Below, piece by piece: positions 60,128-64,000 of a stretch of 64,000 bases of DNA. The stretch is from Chimonanthus salicifolius. Its lineage: Eukaryota; Streptophyta; Magnoliopsida; Laurales; Calycanthaceae. A program made the position numbers and the translations under genes. How positions within the stretch are numbered: position 1 is the stretch's first letter; every line of letters begins with the position of its first letter. The notes under the pieces were generated by a model. The model searched no databases and was not told where the DNA came from. It was given only the letters and a program-made list of their open reading frames with translations. The DNA is taken from contig CM023534.1 of NCBI GenBank assembly GCA_013350335.1, positions 2,480,001 through 2,544,000 of the forward strand, in the 5' to 3' direction.

Positions 60128-62145
60128 TATAATAAGATAGACTTGCCAAATCATAGTGACAGTGAGACAGTGTGGATCATCCAGTTGCAAGAATATGTTC
60201 TTCAGGAGCCAATAATTCATTAAGTGAAACTAATGGCAGTCTTTTTCTTCTTTCCTTAATCAACTTGGCATCAGTCACTGTCCACAAGTGTACAATAATG
60301 GCAAAGCATGGTATACATCTATGGGATGCCAACTGTTCCTGTACAGATCCTCTGTCATCCATCACCCATTTCCTTCTTTCTTATTCTTTAAGTTTCTAGG
60401 AAAATAAAATAGCAGTAATAACAACTGATGTCGAAAGAAAGTGATGGTCAACCAGTCTTGTGCTGGGTCACTTTTCCTTCCCAGAATCCTCTGCCAAATG
60501 CTTTCTTTTTCTATGTATTCATAAATACCTATATTAGATTGTGTTTACTAAATTCACATTTTGACACATTGACAAACAAGATAAATGGAAAATCTTTTTA
60601 GTTTAAAGTCTAATAAATCTCTCCATTCACAATCAATGTGTAACTTGTTTGCTGTTCGAACAATCCTCCCCTCAAACAAGGCTATCCGGTGGATATAATG
60701 TCGCTGGTTATCCTGTCCTATTAAAAAGAAAATGGTGAAATCATTCTAATATCGTTGGTACTAATATTATAGCATATGTAGCATTTGTCGACCGAATCTT
60801 TCAACTTCCCTTTTCAGCCTTGGCCAATATAGCTTTTCCTCTTTATAGAATAGTTCAAAACTTTCATTTTTAATGTCAAAATGAATCTAAGTCCGAATAA
60901 GCGTGCATAAACGTTTCACGCTCAAAATTGGGCTCAGATTCCTAAAAATACAATTCGGGTTGGGCTCAGATTTAACTCATTTAGGTTGACTCAGGCCCAA
61001 TATAAGCTCGGGCTCTTTAATAGCAATTCAGGTTTGGGCTTGGGCACACTAAAATCCTGGTCCAAGCAACTTGAGTTACACCCCTAGACCCACTCAAAAC
61101 CTTCTATCTTTGACCCATTTATCAAACATTTTTTTATTAAATAAGTTAGTTGCAGACAAGCGTAGAAAAATATTAGATTAGAAAGTTAATTCCTATTAAT
61201 CCAGTTTTCCAAAAAAAGGGTTTTTCAACAGAATCCATTTTCACATTGAAATTCATTTTTTCAGAAATCTAACAAATGTGTCCCAAAAAAACCCTAACCT
61301 CCACTAGGCCCGAAGCCTAAAATTTACAGTTTCAACAATGCGCTTGATCAAATATGACCAATTTGAGTTCATGCCTAGATTCGAGCACTACAAAAGAAAT
61401 TGGCCAAAACTTAACTCAACCTGCATAAGTTTCATGATATAACAAACTGTGAACTGAATCATAGGTGGATTGTAATTCAAGAAATTTCAACTAAAATCAT
61501 ATCTGAATATTTATTCTAAGATATATTTTTGTTATTTTTAAGAAATATTGATTAAAGTGTAAAGTTTGTATACAAATAATCACATTCTATCGAACAAATT
61601 TATAAAATACAATAAATGTTAGAATCCTACCGTACCAAACTGCGATTCCATGATCTGCAATCTACTAATTCAAGAAATCTTGGCTGCAACCTTATTTTTT
61701 GAGCATGGTTGTAATGGAAAAATGATAAATTACAGTAGAGTTCATTTTTAATCGAAGAAAACTCTTACATCTCAATATCTCCCTATGATTGTTAATGGGT
61801 CTCAATGTCAACTATTGATGAGAACTTTTCTTAGTTGGATTAAAATACACCATGATATATGGTGGATTAAGAGACTTTATAATGTATTCCAACCCTATGG
61901 CAATCGAATTTATGAGTAGTCGATTTTATACATCCATCATCCATCATGATAGTATGTTGAGATGATTTTCTTTGATTAAAATTAGTCTCTACACATAAAT
62001 TTACTGTTTTTACCATTACATGCATTGAGGTCAACTTCATCTGATTATTTCTCTATGATCCTATTTCGGCCCCAAAGGCCAAAGATCTTAGTCCACGATA
62101 ATAGGGAACGACGTAGACCTGATCTAGCTCAACTGTGTCCAGTTT
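60128..62145. other. Non-coding with a TRIM remnant
   Basis: Near 60597-60720 there is a minus-strand TRIM remnant: an LTR part, the purine tract (CCTCCCCTCAAACAAGG on the plus strand) and internal sequence, as in the TRIM at 16890. At 60950-61090 GGGCTCAGATTTAAC motifs and the end GAGTTACACCCCTAG suggest a decayed hAT MITE. No gene seen. Confidence 0.5.
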
Positions 62146-62599
62146 TGTAATACCCCATCGTGTCTATGGAGCAAAAAAATCTCATATTGCTAGTTGCATT
62201 GAAAATTCTTTGGTATATAAGTGGTAGCCTTCCTCCTTCTAACATAAGGCATTTTGGGAGCAACAGTGGGTTGGCTCGCCAAAGCAAAGCCGTGCGGGTA
62301 TGTGTGTGTGGGCCCAAAGCGAACAATATTGTGCTAGCGGGACGGGTCGTTACAAATGGTATCAGAGAATGGTTCAACTCTCTGCCTAAGGGTGTGGGTT
62401 TGGTTGTTGTGTGCGAAGAGCCGGGGACGGCTCTGGCTTTAAGGGGGTAAATTGTAATACCCCGTCGTGCCTATAGAGAAAAAAAGTCTCAGATTACTAG
62501 TTGCATTAGAAATTCCTTGGTATATCAGTGGTAACCTTCCTCCTTCTACCATAAGACATTTTGAAACAACAGTGGGTTGGTGAGGAACAGGTCGTTACA
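62146..62599 (+). mobile_element. Complete TRIM element
   Basis: LTR 1 (62146-62354, 209 bp) and LTR 2 (62453-62599, 147 bp with an internal deletion) both start TGTAATACCCC and end GGTCGTTACA or CAGGTCGTTACA. The primer site TGGTATCAGAG (62357-62367), complementary to an initiator Met tRNA end, follows LTR 1. The purine tract AAGGGGGTAAAT precedes LTR 2. Flanks AGTTT and AGTTC match at 4 of 5 positions. The interior is about 98 bp and non-coding. Confidence 0.92.
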
Positions 62600-63814
62600 A
62601 GTTCACATATTTAGGATGGGAGTCAGCCGAAAGATCTATGGTACTTGTGAGTGGTGTTATAAATCTGGAGTTTTATTTATGATCACCACGAAGGGGATGG
62701 GCGGATTTCCACTTATTAAGAAGAAAAAAAAAAAAGAATAGTATGGCTCAGCAAAGGGGAGATCAAGCCCGTTGCTGCCCATTTACGTTTTTATAAATAC
62801 TTTGACCCAATTAGGAAGGACATGACAAGGAAAAGGTCTCAGGTCTTACACTGGGACAATGGTTTGGGTGTAGGCCTAGGGAGCTCAAGACAAAACGATC
62901 CTTAGCATCACCATCGGGTTTTATAAGTTTCTTTCTATCTTATCAAAAATCAAAATATGTCTTCTTTCCCGTAAACTCACCTGGAGTAACTGCCTAGGTT
63001 TACCTGTAATAATATGGAAGTGACTCGTTTGACTGATAACTAAATGCAGCTACTCAGGTCATGGTCGAATACAGGCCCATTAACAAGTTTAAAACCCTAT
63101 TCTTCACTTCCCGTCCTCATTGATCTAGATAATGAAATCTTGAAAACTAGAGAAAAACATTAATTAATTTTTTAGTGGTTAACCAAATTCAACCCTCATG
63201 GTGATTCAGGATATCATATGTTTGAAACTTGAAAGGCATAAAATTGGTAAAAGTTGTGGTGGCAAATTTAGCCTGAAAGCATGAAAGGCCTGTCCTGATG
63301 CAAAAGGGGCTAGCTGTAGGTTAAGGCCAGCTCTAGTTGACCCATCCAATCTTTTTTCTTTTTCTTTTTCTTTTTCTTTTTTCTTTGAATGGTAATCCAT
63401 AATTTCCCCATAGAATGGGCTTCAAGAAATATGTAGCACATTAAAATCAATTTTCAATGAGCAAAGCACAAATTTTCAATGACCAAAACTTCACGTGATA
63501 TTCATGCGATCTTCCACACATCACTCAACCAAATTGTGTCGCTAGATATATTTCCATTTTATCTCTTTAAGTAATAAAAGACATTGTAGAAATTTATATG
63601 TTCACAAGGGAGTGTTTGTCCAAAATAAAGAGGGTTCTTAGCAATTGATTTAAAAATAAAGGGTCATTGCAGACTATTTTTTTTTTACCCTTCAACAATG
63701 AAGACTGAGTGTAGATTGCATAAGAACAAGCATCCGCCATGTCCATAATCAAAATAAAACAGCTATTTTAGTCTACAAACTCAGCTCTCTCTCTCATTAA
63801 ATCAATGAGTGTAT
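62600..63814. other. Non-coding stretch
   Basis: A (TTTTTC)n run lies near 63351-63382. No gene or further mobile element recognised. Confidence 0.5.
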
Positions 63815-64000
63815 TGTTGGGGCTACAAATGAGCTCTACATTAAAAGTATAGAGGGATATCTAAGAGCTTATAAAGGACTTGAGTCATTCTACCTCACAT
63901 ACTAATCTTTTAGGATGGATACTCAGACCTAACAAGATGGTATCAGAGTCAGGTCTCAGACTAGGCTCATATGGACTCAGGAGATCCTCTTGGCAGAAGA
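63815..64000 (+). mobile_element. TRIM 5' LTR and primer site, cut by window end
   Basis: The LTR (63815-63934) starts TGTTGGGGCT and ends GACCTAACA, with the TTATAAAGGACTTGAG signal. The primer site TGGTATCAGAGT follows at 63938-63949. The internal ATATGGACTCAGG and GATCCTCTTGGCAG match interior fragments at 37370 and 17070. The 3' LTR would lie beyond the window. Confidence 0.88.

Overview
This window is nuclear DNA of a flowering plant. It is AT-rich, its genes are split by long GT-AG introns, and most of the non-genic sequence is transposon debris of plant type: tRNA-derived SINEs, TRIM LTR elements with a TGGTATCAGAG primer site, hAT and Stowaway MITEs, and 5'-truncated LINEs. The species cannot be named from the sequence. 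I found no bacterial, viral or organellar genes.

Four genes can be supported. (1) A plus-strand alpha/beta-hydrolase of the caffeoylshikimate esterase / monoacylglycerol lipase type, eight exons, 3396-10632. (2) A plus-strand C2H2 zinc-finger gene of the JAGGED type, four exons, 15631-17744. (3) A minus-strand paralogue of gene 1, eight exons, 25286-34815, with an N-terminal extension that looks like a plastid transit peptide. (4) An intronless plus-strand adenylate isopentenyltransferase (cytokinin biosynthesis) of the IPT1 type, 53230-54240. The two hydrolases point at each other (convergent) with the JAGGED gene between them, and their internal intron positions and phases are identical, so they came from one duplication.

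Layout: 0-3 kb repeats; 3-10.6 kb hydrolase 1 with MITEs, a LINE and SINEs in its introns; 10.6-15.6 kb repeats including a complete hAT MITE; 15.6-17.7 kb JAGGED, with a TRIM in its third intron; 18-25 kb SINEs, an inverted repeat and an RTE relic; 25-35 kb hydrolase 2 with a LINE in its last intron; 35-53 kb gene-free, with a Stowaway MITE, a TRIM, a 2-kb hAT-like element carrying a 159-bp tandem array, and two hAT MITEs with perfect 8-bp target duplications; 53-54 kb IPT; 54-64 kb repeats with a complete TRIM, a solo LTR, another hAT MITE and a TRIM cut by the window end.

The genes do not form an operon. The association that may matter is JAGGED (lateral-organ growth) near an IPT1-type cytokinin synthase, because these two genes are also close neighbours in Arabidopsis as I recall the locus numbers. 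I did not find a clearly new biological system. The best leads are the JAGGED-IPT linkage, an exon-phase conflict in JAGGED, a GC-AG intron and a possible hidden 5' exon in hydrolase 1, an upstream ORF overlapping the IPT start, and the hAT-like element with CGGCCGATA motif arrays.
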